This document shows, one piece after another, positions 36,791-50,900 of a stretch of DNA of 64,000 nt; within the stretch, counting starts at the first letter, position 1; every line of letters begins with the position of its first letter. Source of the DNA: Callipepla californica brunnescens (Eukaryota > Chordata > Aves > Galliformes > Odontophoridae); assembly GCA_023055505.1 (NCBI GenBank), contig JALIRH010000045.1, positions 3,866,180 through 3,930,179 on the forward strand, in the 5' to 3' direction. The translations under genes and the position numbers were made by a program. Below the pieces are notes generated by a model. That model was not told the DNA's origin, ran no database searches, and was given only the letters and a program-made list of their open reading frames with translations.

Positions 36791-36796
36791 TTTATT
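36791..36796 (-). terminator. Minus-strand poly(A) signal, possible distal DNAJC7 end
   Basis: TTTATT on plus is AATAAA on minus. If used it would extend the DNAJC7 3' UTR to about 2.1 kb. It lies 25 bp from the plus-strand CNP signal. Confidence 0.4.
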
Positions 36797-36821
36797 GGTT
36801 TGTACAGCATATACAGTTCAT

Positions 36822-36827
36822 AATAAA
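36822..36827 (+). terminator. CNP: CNP polyadenylation signal (candidate)
   Basis: AATAAA followed within about 30 nt by a GT-rich stretch (GGTTTTTGCTTCGGTCTG). It is the first good signal after the CNP stop. Confidence 0.6.
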
Positions 36828-36850
36828 GTTAAACCCATTGCATACGGTTT

Positions 36851-38690
36851 TTGCTTCGGTCTGCGACATCGGCCATAGGAACACACGGGAACGGGTTACA
36901 CCGAATGGAGTAAACAACGAATATTCACATCCCAGAAAGGAAAGGGGGGAAAGGAAACGGGGCCGACGAGGGGCAGTGCTCCCATGGCTGTGGGGCTGCG
37001 CACCCACGTGTGGCCGCTCCCACCCAAAATGTGCTCGCACTGCAGTCAGCATTCAGAGTTTGGGGTGGGAGCAATCGGGCAGCACAGAGTGCAGTGCCCT
37101 CTCCAAGTCAGCATCGCATCCCCGTCCCCATCCTCAGCGCAGCGACGCAGTGCGTCCGCCCGTGATCCACAGCCCCTGCTCCTGGGAAGCAGCTCCCATG
37201 GGGAACGCTGCAGGAGCAGAGGTCACCTCACAGCTGAGCACTGCACCGCTGCCGTGGAACACTGAGACCTCAGCACTACGTGGAGGGCTCAGAAGGGCCA
37301 TCCACAGCCGCCCTTTCTGCTGCAGGAGGGGGAGGGTACAAGGCACACAAAGCCCGTCCACTCGAAGACAAGTGGACATCGTTTGCTATTAAACCAAGGA
37401 AGCAAATCCGAAGGACCAGCAGAGCCCAAACACTTGTGGTCATTCCATGGTCTGAGTGCCCCATGAGCGCAGCCCTCCCCGTGCAGCCCGAGCAGAGCAG
37501 AGCAGAGCAGAGCAGAGCTGCTGCCCACGCTGCTCCCACGCACCCACTGTGCATTCATGCAGGTATTTACAACGCAGCCAGAACCATCAGCACACGGGAT
37601 CCAGCTTTACAGCGACACTTCCAAGTTCACAAACAAAACCAAATCCCTTCGCAGCAGCGCAGACAGTGCACAATTAGAGCAGCACAGTGTGCAGCAGAAG
37701 CACCACAGCCGTCCCCAGAGCCGATGCTCAGCACCCGGAGGGGCACAGTGCTCCCTGCAGAAGCTGAGACAGCATCAGATGAGGAAAGTAAATCCACGTG
37801 AGGAAAACAAACACAGCAGACCTGGAGGTCTACAGCTCACATCACTGCATGCACAAGCATCTCCCAAGCACTCACACCACGGATGCATCCCTCCTTTTTA
37901 AACAAGAAGTCGTTCCCATATCCACCACTACGGGTGGAGCAGAGCCCACCACGCATCCACAGTACTGCTGGCACAGCTCAGCTCAGCTCCTCGCACTGAG
38001 GAATGTCCCTCAGTAATGTCAATGCCCAACAAGCAGCCTCAGCAGTTATGGCTCCTGCAGTCGGGTATCGTATAAAAGCACCGGGCTCCCCCGGGAGGAG
38101 GCCCTGTACGTGTGTTTTCTCACCCAAGCAGAACTCAGCCCTGCTCAGCTCACTGAGTGTGAGCTCTGCGCGGCCCCGCAGTGCACACAGCGACCGCTGC
38201 CAGCGATGATCTGAACGTCACTTCGTGTTTCAGAGCTCAAAGAGTTCATCCACGTTACGGATCAGGAGCACAAAATTCACACGATGATTCCCGACAGAAT
38301 CAGGTTCAGGAATTAAATGTTCGAGCGGATTAATTAATGAAACCAAAACCATACGGCGAAAAAACTCAAACTCACGCCCAGAGCAAATTGCACGTTCTCC
38401 TCAAGAGGACAAATCCTGGAGCAGAACACGAAGCCCTCAGCTCTGAAATCCATCTCACGTCACCGATCCCCAGCGCTCCGGCACAGGACGAGGACGCAGG
38501 CAGCCCCGAGGTCACTGCAATCCATGAGATCTGAGCCAACCTCAGCAGCTGTGAGAGCAGAGCAGATCCCACAGAGCTGAGCTGGGCCACCACCGCCCCA
38601 CGGAGCCGTGGGTCACTCCAGGAGGAGTCGGGGAAATCCTGAGCTGAGGAGCACTCAAAGTACGGGCCAGCATGGAGGGACCAAAGGATT
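36851..38690. other. Region between convergent CNP and DNAJC7
   Basis: No convincing gene. It may be extended DNAJC7 3' UTR. It holds a short (AGCAG)n microsatellite at 37491-37518 and an AT-rich patch near 38260-38345. Confidence 0.5.
37491..37518 (+). repeat. (AGCAG)n microsatellite
   Basis: Five perfect AGCAG units plus a partial one. Confidence 0.85.
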
Positions 38691-38696
38691 CAAAGC

Positions 38697-38702
38697 TTTA
38701 TT
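38697..38702 (-). terminator. DNAJC7: DNAJC7 proximal polyadenylation signal
   Basis: Minus-strand AATAAA about 210 nt past the DNAJC7 stop, with a short 3' UTR between. A plus-strand AATAAA at 38715-38720 overlaps the same AT-rich patch and has no obvious gene to serve. Confidence 0.65.
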
Positions 38703-38912
38703 ATTTTCTTTTTTAATAAAGTTAACAGTAAAACAAAATTCACAAGCCTTCCCTTCCCAGAGCTGGTTTCCTCTTCACACACAAAAGCACACAAACTGAG
38801 GTCTCCAACCGAGAGAAATGAAACTGCTCTAAGTACGATGAGACATGATGGAGGAAGGAGTCTGAGTGTGTCCGTATTCAAGGCTAAAATGAGCAGAGCA
38901 GCTGAGCGCGTT

Positions 38913-41900
38913 TTAGCCAAACTGGAAAAAGAAATTTCCAGGCCCAGAAGCTGAAAAAGAAAACGAAAGACGTTAGCTCAAAGGCAATGAGGTTCCACAG
39001 CAGTGTGCAACAGCTCGATGCCAAGCCAGGAACTGGCCCAAACAAATCCATTCAGATAAGGAGTGTGAGGTCTGAAGGGACTCCAACAGCACAGCAAAGC
39101 CAGGGGAACTGGGCTGTCGGGTGAAGCACTGTGTGCTTCCAAGGCCATCAGCAGTGCACCTCCACCTACCTTCGAAACTGAATCCTCCTGGCCCACCAAA
39201 GAAGGCCTTAAATATATTATTTGCATCGAAGTCTGCAGGGAAGAAAAAGAAGTTGTAAGATGAAGTGAAACAGTTTTCAGTTTAGAAACTGCCTCTTCAT
39301 TGAGGGCCCACGAAGCGCTGCTCAAAAAGCCGTGAACAAACAGCTTGCTTTGCCCACTGCAACACAGCAGCACAAAACAGGTAAGAGCAACATCCTTCAG
39401 AGCTTAACTCACAGAAACAACCTAAGGATTTTGGAAAAGCAGCATCTGGGGACCCCCAGAATGTGTGTGATGTGACTTTGTACACATGTGAAAGGCAGGA
39501 GCTTCTGCTCAGTGGCACTGACTGCCAAACACCCCACGCCTTAATCCAGATTATCTGCAGCTTCCAAAGGTCCATCTGCCATTCAAGTACTTCCATGGAC
39601 CACACAAAGTCAGCCCACAGGGTTACTACACACGGGAGGTCAGGAGCTGCCAGGCTGCTTTAGGAGGCAGACTGAGCAGTCCTACCTTTCTAAAGCTGCT
39701 GTGGGAGAACACCACTCACCTCCCATGTTCAGCCCATCCTCTTCCAGGTCCTGCCCGCTGTCATAGCGAGCCTTCTTCTTGGGATCTGACAGGATGGTAA
39801 AGGCTTCACCAACCTCCTTAAATTTCTTCTCCTCTTCCTTCTGTACTTCTGCACTCGCCCCACTGTGTCGGTCTAAGAATATGAAACCAAGCAGGAAAGA
39901 AACTTGATGTTCCTACTCCAGAATGGAGAGCTCCATGCATTCCCTCTCCTATTCACTCCCCGCTCTAAGTGATGGCTGCAGGCAGCTGTGCACGGGGCAG
40001 GAGAACCAAAGCAGAGAGACATGCTCTAAAAACACCTGATACCTGGATGATGCATTAGTGCTCTTTTCCTGTAGGCCTTCTTGATCTCATCTTCAGAGGC
40101 GTTTTTGTCAACACCGAGGATTTTGTAGTAGTCTTTCCGTTTGCTTTTTTTCAGTTCCATCTGTGCATTCTTTAGGAGCTGCTTGTGTTCTGCAAGGAAG
40201 GAGGATGCCAAAGGAAGGCAGCTTTAGTGCCTCACACACTGCTTGAAGACACTGACACACCAAACGTTGCGGTGACGTGAGGGATTCGAGGGCCACAAGT
40301 TGCCAACCCACCTGCACTCACAATCAGGCAGCTAATTCAAGTCTTAACCCCACACTTAAGGCCGTTTCCAAATGTGGGTGAGCATCTCAGTGCTACTCAA
40401 GCAGTATTTGTTAGAAGAAGACTAAAGCCACCGCTGCATTTCATGTCAGGTGCTAAGGAAGAGTGCTGTCCACGAGGAACCGCAGCCACACTCAGCACCA
40501 AAACCTTCTCTGAGCCAAAGGAAACACGCACAGAACACACACGTTTACCTTTTGTTTTTTCTGTCTGGTAAACCTTTTCATAATCCCTTACAGCATCTTC
40601 ATATTGCTCTGTGTCCATGTAACTGTGGGAACAAAGATCGCCAAGGTGAAGTGCACAGAGAGCACCAGCCAAGGGGGCTCAGGGAAACGTGCACTGGGCA
40701 GAAAGAACAGTCATCAGAGGAACCTGCAAAGGGCAACAGCTCCTGGAGGAGCTCCCTACGCACCCCAAGCTGTGGGAAACCTGCCATGGAACCTTCAGGC
40801 TCCACGCTGAGGCTGCCAGCTCACATTTCTACTATAAAGATCTTACAATTATTTACATTAAGTTCCCCACCTTCTCACACCATTCAGAAGAGCTTCGTAT
40901 GGGGCCTCTGAAGACACCACCCTTCATTCAGTTAAGCTCCAGCTTTGCTGCCCCATCACTCATCGCTGTGGGGAGGAGGTTCCCACCCACAAACCTGCCC
41001 AGCACATCCACGAACGTCCACTTACCACTGCGCTCTCCTCAAGTACGCTTTGATATACGTGTCGTCCAGCTTCACTGCATTCGTGCAGTCATCTATTGCT
41101 TCTTCAAGTTTTCTAAGCTGCAGTGGCAGACAGAGGTGAACCCCAGAGAAAAAAAAAAAAAGAGGATCCACTAAATAGCATTATGGTTTTAGCAAATGAA
41201 AGCACAATCTCCTCATTACAAGGAAGGAAGTGAATAAGGATGCCTTCACACTGATGGAGATAAGGCCACACCACATTCCTTCTCCCCCTCCCACTCCAGG
41301 CAGCCCAAGCATTTGAGTTCTGTTTCAGTTTCTTTCGCTGTTTGGAATGCACCCAATTATTGTGCAGGCACAACAAGTGGAAATCTTGCTGACAGCGCTG
41401 GATGGTTCCAGCTGCCCCAGGAGCCAGGGCAGCTTTCCAGAGTGAGCAACCTGCTACTTACCAGCTCTGAGGAATAAGACCTAGGAGAACAGACCATGAT
41501 GGCACCTCTTACCTTTGAATTAACTGTTCCCCGGTTGCAGTAGAGTTTGGCATTTGTTTTTATGTTATTAGGATCTATTCCTAGTGCTTCTGTGTACAGT
41601 TCATAAGCTAGTTTGTAGTTTCCTTCTTTAAACGCTTTATTCCCATCTTCCTTCTTTGCTTTAAGTGCTTTGGCATTCTGAAAGACAACACAGGCTGGAT
41701 AAGGACACCAGGTGAGTGGTTTGGGGATTCCATGAGCCTTATTTTATGGGGTAGGGGTCCCAAAGCACAACCATTCTGATTTGCTTTCAGCCACCATTAC
41801 AGGACAGAGAAGATTTAAGGGGGCTACTTCAGCAGAAGCAAGCGTTCAGTTTAAAGAACCAAGTCCCGATCATGCTGCAGTCACAGCCCCAACACCCACA

Positions 41901-44900
41901 ACTTACACGGCAGGCTAAGCATGCTTTCTCATGATCAGGAGCCATTCTGAGTGCCTGGACGAAGAACTGCACTGCCTTCTCAATACAGTCCTCATAATAA
42001 AGGCAGAGTCCACGGACATACAGAGCATCCGCGTTCGTTGAGTCCATCCGTAAGATGTCACTGTGACAAACAGATTTCTCAGTTACCTACTGCAGTTTTC
42101 TTTGCATCAACAAAAGCATTCTCCTTCTGCTGAGACAGTCATGTCACTCATCAGATCTGTGGCAGGGATATAATGAGAGTGCATGAACTTGCTCGAGCAA
42201 GGCTGCTGGTTATTAAATAAGCTTCAGCAGAGGTCCCCAGTGCTATTAAAATGGGAGAAGGATGGGATCAAATTTTCTGTCAATGTCTGCATGGAGGATT
42301 TTGGGTTTGTTTTCACGTCCCTCATTATTTTAGACTCTGGAGAAGGACACCAGCTGTTTTTTGAGACCTTAAGGATACTCACCTTGCTACAGACTGTGCT
42401 TCTGGGTAACGACCCAGCAACGCCAAGCACTCAGCCTTGAGGATTTTGAACCTATGACAAGCAGGAGCAAACTCCAAAGCACGGTCCATGCAGAAGACGA
42501 CCTGGGGTGAGAAAAGCAAACCTTAGTTTGAAAGACTGCACCACCACCAAACATGAGATCCCCTATTCACCTCTGACCAGGAAGGGAAGCAGGAATCCTC
42601 TTCTGCTGGATCCACTCCTCCCTAAGAGTGGTTTTGGGAGGTGGCATTTTTTTTTCTTTGATTTGTTTTAAGAAGGGCTTTATGTCCAAAGGTACGTGGG
42701 CACTGCTACGCTGCCACAACAGAGCACTAGACAGAAAACTCAAGGAGCACCTGTAGAAGTTCAAACCCTTTAACTCCACTGAAATTGCAGCCCCCCAAAG
42801 AAAAGGCCAAGGAAGACAATTCTGCCCCTGTTTCCAGCATTATAAAGGCATGTGGGAGGGACAGAAATTCAATAGACTGAGACAGTTTGGACTGGACAGA
42901 ACACAAAAAAGTACAGTGCAGGGACTGATCTTAGACTGGTCTGACTGCAACGGGCAGGGTGATCTAATGGTCTTTTTCCATCTCTTTCTCTCTGGAAGAG
43001 ACATCTGCAGGAGAACGGGGTGATTGTTCCACCAAGGTTCATCTGCTTTCCCAGCCTGTGACATCACGATTGCCCGCTGTGGGAAGCACTGTGCTTCAGA
43101 CTGAGAAGCCAAAGGCTTCTGGGTGAGAAAGGAGCAAGAGCAGCACTCCAGAAACAAAGATCATTTCATGCGAGTCTTCCCAGCGAAGTGAGACAGCAGA
43201 AGTGAGGGGACAGATGCAAAAGCCCAGAACAGGCAACACAGGCAGGGTGACTCCTACACGTGGGATCCACACTGACCACACACCCTTCTTGCTCCTCATA
43301 ACAAGGTGATGCAAAGTGGAATTTATGCTCCTAAATCACTGAGCTTATCCTAAGAGCCAGCAGCCCAAACAGTGAACTTAGTACATCAGACAGACTCCTT
43401 TCTACAGACCTTACATGCACTGAACAGAGTTTCATGAGAAGTGTTAGGTGCCTTCCAGGTTTCATGCTGTCACTTCTTGTATTGGGTCAGGGCTGGCTGC
43501 ATCCCAGTACAGCCCACAGCAAGAAAGATTTGGGAACTGCAACAGAGAATGCCCAGTGTGGATCTGCACTACTCCTTCAGTGACCCCTTCTATAACACTG
43601 ACAGGAGACTGCTTTTTTTCCTTTAATGAAGAGTTGAGAAAGAAAAATTCTGGATATGTATTTTAGGAGCAGAGTACAATCAAGTGCTGCTGCTGACAGA
43701 GTCTGTTTCAAACAGCTCACACATGGTCCCTGCAGAGCAAACAGTCACAGAGGACACTCAGCCTGAGCCAGTCACCACTTCTCATCTGCTCAGTGCTATG
43801 AGACCACAGCAAAACTACACTGCACAGCACCTGCCAATAGGGCCCAGCCAGAGGGAGGCAGGGATGTTAGATGTGAGATATGTCTGCTCGTGATGCTGCA
43901 GGAAGCAATCAAGTTCATCTTACCTTCCTGAAATCTCGCTTCTCAAAATCCACTTCTGCTATTTTCTCATACTCGAGCACGGTACTGGCATTCTTCAGCT
44001 AAAGACAGGAGCGCACAGTAAGTGTTTCAAAGCAGTCACTGGTCTGTAACACAGCTGAGCACATAAGGAGCTAGTCCCTCCAATGTCACAAGAGGGAAAG
44101 CTACTTCAGGCCGCAGAACAGCACTGTGGACCAGGTGAATATTTTTGCCAGCATCAAAATCAGTTTGAGATGCAGAGGCCTAACTGGCAGCTCTGGAAGA
44201 CGTACACTTGTGAGTGAGCTGCAGCAGCTTTCTACACGCTGCATTTCCATGCTCCCTTACCATCACTCTCCCAGCTTACCCTCCGTGCCTTCCTGCCAAG
44301 AAGAGGCAATCACACACAAAAATATCTGCAACTAATTGGTCTACTGGGAAACAGATAAAGAGTCTCCATCACCACCTCATTTCCCTTCACCGTTCCGAGG
44401 CACGCAGTCGTTACCAACCAGTTCAATCCATTTCAGTTTCTTACCTCTTGCTGTGCCTGAGTGTTCTTGTGATCCAGTTCTAGAACCCGCTGGAAGCAGC
44501 GGCTGGCAGCCATGGCGTTCCCCAGGGAGAGGTGGCACTTCCCTTCCCGTAGATGGCCCTGAAAAGACCGTTAACACGGAGCTGCAGGAGCAGGCAAGTG
44601 CTCAGACCCACGTGAGAAATACGACAGCTTCCACGTACCCTCACAAAGCTGTCGTCCAACCTGACAGACTGCTGAGCATCTCCCAGCGCTTCTCGGAACC
44701 TCCCCAGCATCATGAGGGTGGCAGCTCTGTTACCATAATAACTGGCATTGTTAGGACAGGTATCTGGAGGAAATGGAAGAGCATTTGCTGGTGCGTAATG
44801 TAAGCAGCTATGCAGCTTGTAGAACACACTCAGAAGTCATTGTGGGGTTTAAAAATATCACATTCCTTCCCAATTTCTAATATCACCAGAGTGGCTTACA

Positions 44901-47900
44901 AAGGTGCACAACGCTTCAGAATAGGGACCATAAAGCACTGCTCCTCACACCATAACTCACACAGAAAAGCATTCAGCCTGACAGCGCTGCTGACCCTGCA
45001 TCGGATGGAAAACTGGATGGGTTTCTTGTTAAAAATATCTCGGGTGGAAGAGAAATAAAAAGCTGCTGCAAATCACCCACGTTCGCACCGACTTGCATAA
45101 TCGATCCAGGGAAATTCTGCTAAGTAATTAAACCAGCAGAAAGTTTTCACCCAGCCTGTGCCGTCACAAACCAAGAACCAGGGCATTCTGTCCAGCAAAG
45201 GTCATCACTACCACCCTCTGCTCTCACCTATGGCTTTTGTGTAGTAGTTGTATGCTTCGTTGTAATCCTTCTTGGCGTAGTACGCGTTCCCTTGTTCCTT
45301 GAAAGACTCTGCTTCTCTAGAGGAGGAGAAACAAAAGGGAGAGCATCAGAGCACATTCTGACCACAATCAAGCCTGTGATCCCCAGCAATCCCAGCACAG
45401 CTCTGCAGTGCTGCAAACTCTTCATAGCTGATTGCTGCAGGACTTTGTGTTCATTGCTCACGAGGAAAGAGCACAGGCCAGGCTCTCAGTCCAGCACAGC
45501 ACAGGAGCACAGCAGCACGCTGAACAGTGAGAGCAGCCTTTCCCAGACACAGCTCTCTGCAGCTCAGCCTCAGGTGTACGTGTGCTCCCGGGTGCACAGC
45601 CTCAGCAGCCAATGGAGTCAAGAAACTGAGCGCTCTCTTTCAGAAGCAGTCCACATCTCTGAGAAATGGGGCCAAGAGCAAGTTCTGCGTTACAAGAACT
45701 ACACCAGGGAGAAGGACGGGTGCTTCTTGAGGCTTGCGTGGCACTGCCTTGGCAACAGGTCCAGAAATAGTCCTCGCACTCGAGATTGAGCATTTGCAGA
45801 GACAATTTAGGACATTTAAAAACATACAACATATGGTTTAAAGCTGCATCCTTTAAACTCTTGAAAGCAAAGTTTCCCCTAATGGAAACTAAACCCTTCC
45901 CCACCTCCTCTCATCTAGCTTCACCGTTTTACATAAGCAGCCCAAGAGGGAACTTAAACTTCACAACACCATGGTACAATTCAGCGGTATCACATCACTC
46001 CTCCTCAGCCAACTCCGCAGAAGCACTGCCCTCTCTAAGACGTGGCATTAATACCTGCATTAATACACTCCCGGGCCAGCACTGCTGCAGTTACCATGTT
46101 GGTAAGGCCGCTCAGGCCTGCCCTTGGCTGCTCCCACACAGCCCCCTCATGCAGAGGGTTGTTTGCACAGAAGCACCACAGTTGTGCCAGCTGGCAGGAC
46201 AATGGACACAGGGCACTGCTGCCCTGAGGGCCTCCGGGGCCACAGAGGAAAATAGGAGCAAACAGCTCTCAGAGCCCTGCTACCAACTGCACTCGCACAG
46301 CGGAGCAGATGCGGCCCCTCTGCTGACACCGAGCACTGGGAATGCAACGTGTTGGGGTGCTGAGGGGTGGGATGAGCAGTAGGAGGGCAGCACGGGGCTC
46401 AGCAGCACCTGGTGCTCACCCCATGCACCATGAACCCATCTGGCCGAGGCAGGACACAGCCCTGCTCCTGTGCTGCTCCCCCACCACGGAGCTGCTCGCT
46501 CAGCAGCCCCGCTCCCTCAGGAGCTGACGCACCCCATGCTCAGTGCCAGCACAGCTCCGGGCTCCTTCAGCACAGCAGGGAGGGCAGGCAGCGGATCCGT
46601 GCTCCGGGAGGATCTGCGGCACCCAGACTTTGTAGGACTACAAACGGGCCCCAGCACAGCCCTCTCTGTTACAGATCCCACGTTCATAATGCACTGGAAG
46701 AGAAGAAACAGTAACAGCACTGCTTCGGCAGCATCAGTTTAAACACAACTTTATTCTAATTTCTGCAGCAACAAATGGAAAAGAAAATCAGTTATGGACT
46801 CCACTCAGAACCTTCACTGTACGGACTGAAGGACAGACAGCACCGATGCAGACCTCAGCCCGAGCTGCCCAGGCAGCCCATCCAGCTCAACGATGAGAAA
46901 AAGACCACAAAACGAAACCCAAAATCTCCTCCATGGCACAAAGGCAAAGGCAGCTGCTGGAGGCTTGTGGCCTCGTGTCCCAGGCACAGAACAGAAGCAT
47001 CTCTCCCCACTTGTGCTCCATTGACATAGAAAGCACACTGAGAAAACAGTTCTTGTTTACCACGGTCTCTGGCTACAACAAGAAATGCAGATCTCCTGAT
47101 ATCACTGGTAATTGTTTCAATCCAAACAGATGCTGCAGCCTGAATGAGATCATTCTGCATCTCACACTGATGTAGGCTGCGTTCCCCACTTGCTACTTTT
47201 GAAACTGAAGAAGAATCATGCTTTGCTAAAAATATGACGCAGGCTGAATGCGCTGCTTTGTTCCCAGCAGGCAGAGCCTCCTCAGGGCTCTCTGCAGCCA
47301 ACACAGAAGACAGGGAAGAGTCGCACCAGGACCTCAGGAAGAAGCTTGTCTTTCATTGCGTGCGTGCAACCAGGGCTCACAAGGAAGGGGCTGCTAGGAG
47401 TAACTGTCCCTGCAAGCTAGTTGCTATTTTTTTCCCCTTTCATAACACTTGTCACAGCCTCTAATTCTTCCCCCGTCCTCCTGGAAGACCTGCCACGTTC
47501 AGGCAGCAGCCACATGCTGCCAATGCTGCAGCAGCAATGCAGCCATCGTGAGGCTGCCCTGCTCCGTGTGCACAGCCATCCCATCCCGCAGCACAATCCC
47601 ATGGCTGCTGACAGCTCCTGCCTCCTCCCCAGCACTGGCAGCCCCCACACAACACCGATCGCTGCTTCCCCGCTCCTGCTGCAGTGAGGAACACGCAGAG
47701 CTGCCTGCCAGCACCCCTCACCTGCCCAAGCCACCAGCACCCTGCACAACGCACCTCGTGGGGCTGGCAGTGCTGGCACGGCCCCGCTGCAGCTCCAGCT
47801 CTCCGTGCACACCCCATGTAAGCAGGCAGCAACTTACAACTGCTCAGCACAGGACCACCACTCCTACTTCATCTCCTGTCTCCAGGACGAAAAAAAAAAT

Positions 47901-50900
47901 ATATGGGATTTAAGGGATGTTTCCAGGCAGGGATTTCAGAGCGTAAGTAGCACACAGTCAGCAGGGCACTGTCTGAAACCATGAAATCTACGGGAATGGG
48001 AACTTTAACTGGGCCAGCTTCTGCCTATGAGGTGTCCAGAGCCTCAAAAACCTATCAGGCCCCCACGTCCTTCGGGATGCCCAAACCCAAAGGGCACAGC
48101 TGGCTTCTCTGAGCAACCCCAGCGGAGACTTTTCCTTAATAGCACATGGTGCCTCCACCCCACAGTTTCCCTGTTGGATTCTAGACGAGATTCTCAGCTG
48201 TCAGATGTTACTCAGCTGCCTGGGTAAAATAAGTTGAGTGATCTCAATACAGTTTACACTGGGCAGATGTCTGGAACTTAAAATTAGCTGCTGTGTCCCC
48301 CACTGGGCATCCTGCAGCCTCCCCTCCCTCCTTTCAGGGCGCAGAATTGGAGCCAGGCACTCAGCACACGCTTCTTCCAGGTTAGGCTGTGTGCTTTGTG
48401 ACTGAGGAGTTCAAATCCTATTCTGAATCTGATGTGAAAGAAGAGTCCCCAGGGACAAAGCACAGTCATGTACAACACAACCATCACCCCCAGGAGTGGG
48501 ATATCCTCACGCCGACCCCACGGTGGCAGAGACCAGAAGAGCACACCACGAACACATTGCTCTGCACATCAGCACCCCCCACTGAGCAAGGAGCGGATCT
48601 GCTCCCAGCTGCAATGCAGCACTGAGAATAAAGGCAGTTACTTGCAGAGTGACCCAGCACCAGGGGAATCTCGAGTCTGTACGTGCAAATATCTGCGTGG
48701 ATCGTCCGAGGGTTCACCAACTGCAAGGGCTGCCTGGGACCCCAAGTCCTTCACAAGAACTGTCAACAGTGAAATCGCAGACATTTAGCCCAGAGGTGTC
48801 CAAAAAATCCACACTGTCCTCCATACACACCCCAGAACATTCCCAGCACCCGAGGACAGGCAGCCATGGGAGGCCAAAAGCCACAGGAACTAAAAGATGC
48901 CAGGAGCAGAGAGCTGCAGCTCAGAAAGGAGCCGGTGTCCCCTGCAGCACTCCGTGCAAACAGCCACGAGTCCTGCACGTTAATCAGGCACTTACATAAC
49001 ACACCTCGCTAGCACAGCTCACTACTCACCCACTTAGTTCTAACAGCACCGTCGCTGACCCCGCGGTCTCAGTGCCCGTGAGAACCCCCAGGACCAGGAA
49101 ACCATCCAGTGCAGGAACTGCACGGGGAGACAACGCCGTGACTCACCCGAAAAACACGGCCTCGGGTTCAAGAAAGGCTTCACTTCCAAGTACCGAACTC
49201 CTTCTTTGTGCTGCATACAGAAATTACCCAATTCAGAGCATTCAAATGCTCCGCAAACGTACAGGAGATCAAAGATCTGTGTGAGGAGCTTCTGCCATTC
49301 CTCATATTATCCTAAGATGATAATTACACCTTTGTAGAACAGGAGAGACTTACAGCAGAGCCCGGTGACGAGCAGAGCAGGAATCCCAGAGCAGCCCATA
49401 CCCACAGCCACAGTCCTGCAGCCAAGCATCCCCAGGGCCCAGCAGTGCTCCTGCCCCGGAGCAGCCCAGCCTGACTGAGACACATTGCAGCAATGGAAAG
49501 AGCCTTCCCAACCATCCACCCCTGACAACCTCCAGGTGACATCTGTGGATCGGTGAGCCCAGGTCAGGCCAAGTCTGGAAGCTCCTGTCTGATTTCTGCA
49601 TAATTTACTGCGTGAAAAACTTCACATTCATTGTTTTATTGAATTTAATGACTGCTCCCTGCTCCGTCACCAGACCTGAGGTCCGTGCTGTAACAGCAGT
49701 ACTCCGTGCAGATCATTTCACAATATTTTCCAGATGATTTGAGATACCTCTCTGCAGAGGCTGCTGTTTCCTCCAGCATCGAAGAAAGGGGAGAGAGGTC
49801 GAGCCCTGAGCAGGCACAGCTCAGATCCCAGAGCTGCAGAGGGGCACAAAGAAGCAGAGCCCAGCACACTGCCAGCAGCCCCACGCTCACAGCTCAGCTG
49901 GGCCAAGGGAGGAACGGCTCCAGGGATCACAAACCTTTACCATTTAGGAAATGACTTCTGGGGGACGGACCCCTCCCTGCACCAAAGCTCAGCAGCCCCC
50001 AGCAGCTGCTCCCTGGCAGAGGAGCTAGAGCTAATGGCACCGTGACCCAGAGGATAAAATTAATGCCCTTACATCAACCCTCTTCCACCAGGACCCTCAC
50101 CAGCTATGCTGCCACAGCCAATAATTATCCCATGACCACGCTCTATTCCTGTCCCTGAAGCCGCCGGTGAGTGAACCGCTCCACGTGTTTACAGCTGTCC
50201 CAGCACGTTACGGTTGTACTGAGCTCCACCATTACCACTTTCATCTTTATTAACCTGCAGAGCACAGAATCACACTCAGTTTCTTTGCTTAAGGGCTGAC
50301 CCTCGCCGATCTGTGCCTCGTCACGTTGCAGTTCCTAAAGAGAGCATCGGAAGCTCGGTGCTGAGTTACAGCAGCAGTTCAGCAAAGCTTTTCATTTATT
50401 TTTTGCTTTCCAATTGAACCTGGCCCAGTCGCACCATAAAGGCCGCGTTAAATCAGATTCCAGAGTACGCCTGTGCAATTAACGCCGAGTGCCTGCGCAG
50501 CCCTCGCGTGGTTCACCATGTTTTACAAACATTAAGCACCTAATTAAGCCTCCAGCCACCCTCCCTAATTCGGTGACTATCGCCCTCATTTACATTAGAT
50601 CAGCTGAGAGATAGAACTTGAGCAACTAATGTGAGCCCTGAGGGCGGGCGCAGAGCGGGGCCAGCACACAGGAGATCCCCGTGGATCTCCAGGAGCTGCC
50701 CTGTGCTCTGTGAACCCAGCAGCACGCAGAACTTCAGCTCCTGCTCACACACCCCTCTTTAAATCCCAGCAGCAGAAAACACTGCAAAAGCCCCTATAAA
50801 ATCCCAGGAGGAGCACTCAGCAACGCCCGTGAGCTGCAGCTCCGGCCTCACTGCACCGGGAAGCGCAGAGCAACCCAGGCAGGATCAGCTCCTCGCGGCA

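Larger units (their letters stand above)
35477..36850 (+). other. CNP: CNP 3' untranslated region
   Basis: About 1.35 kb from the stop to the plus-strand AATAAA at 36822-36827. It includes three near-identical 12-bp units (TGGGAGCTGCAC) at 35907-35942. No protein gene seen. Confidence 0.6.

Noticed and set aside
42840..42990. Possible CR1-like LINE fragment in a DNAJC7 intron
   Set aside because: Only a vague similarity (a GATCTAATGG-type phrase). The CR1 terminal ATTCTATG repeats are absent.
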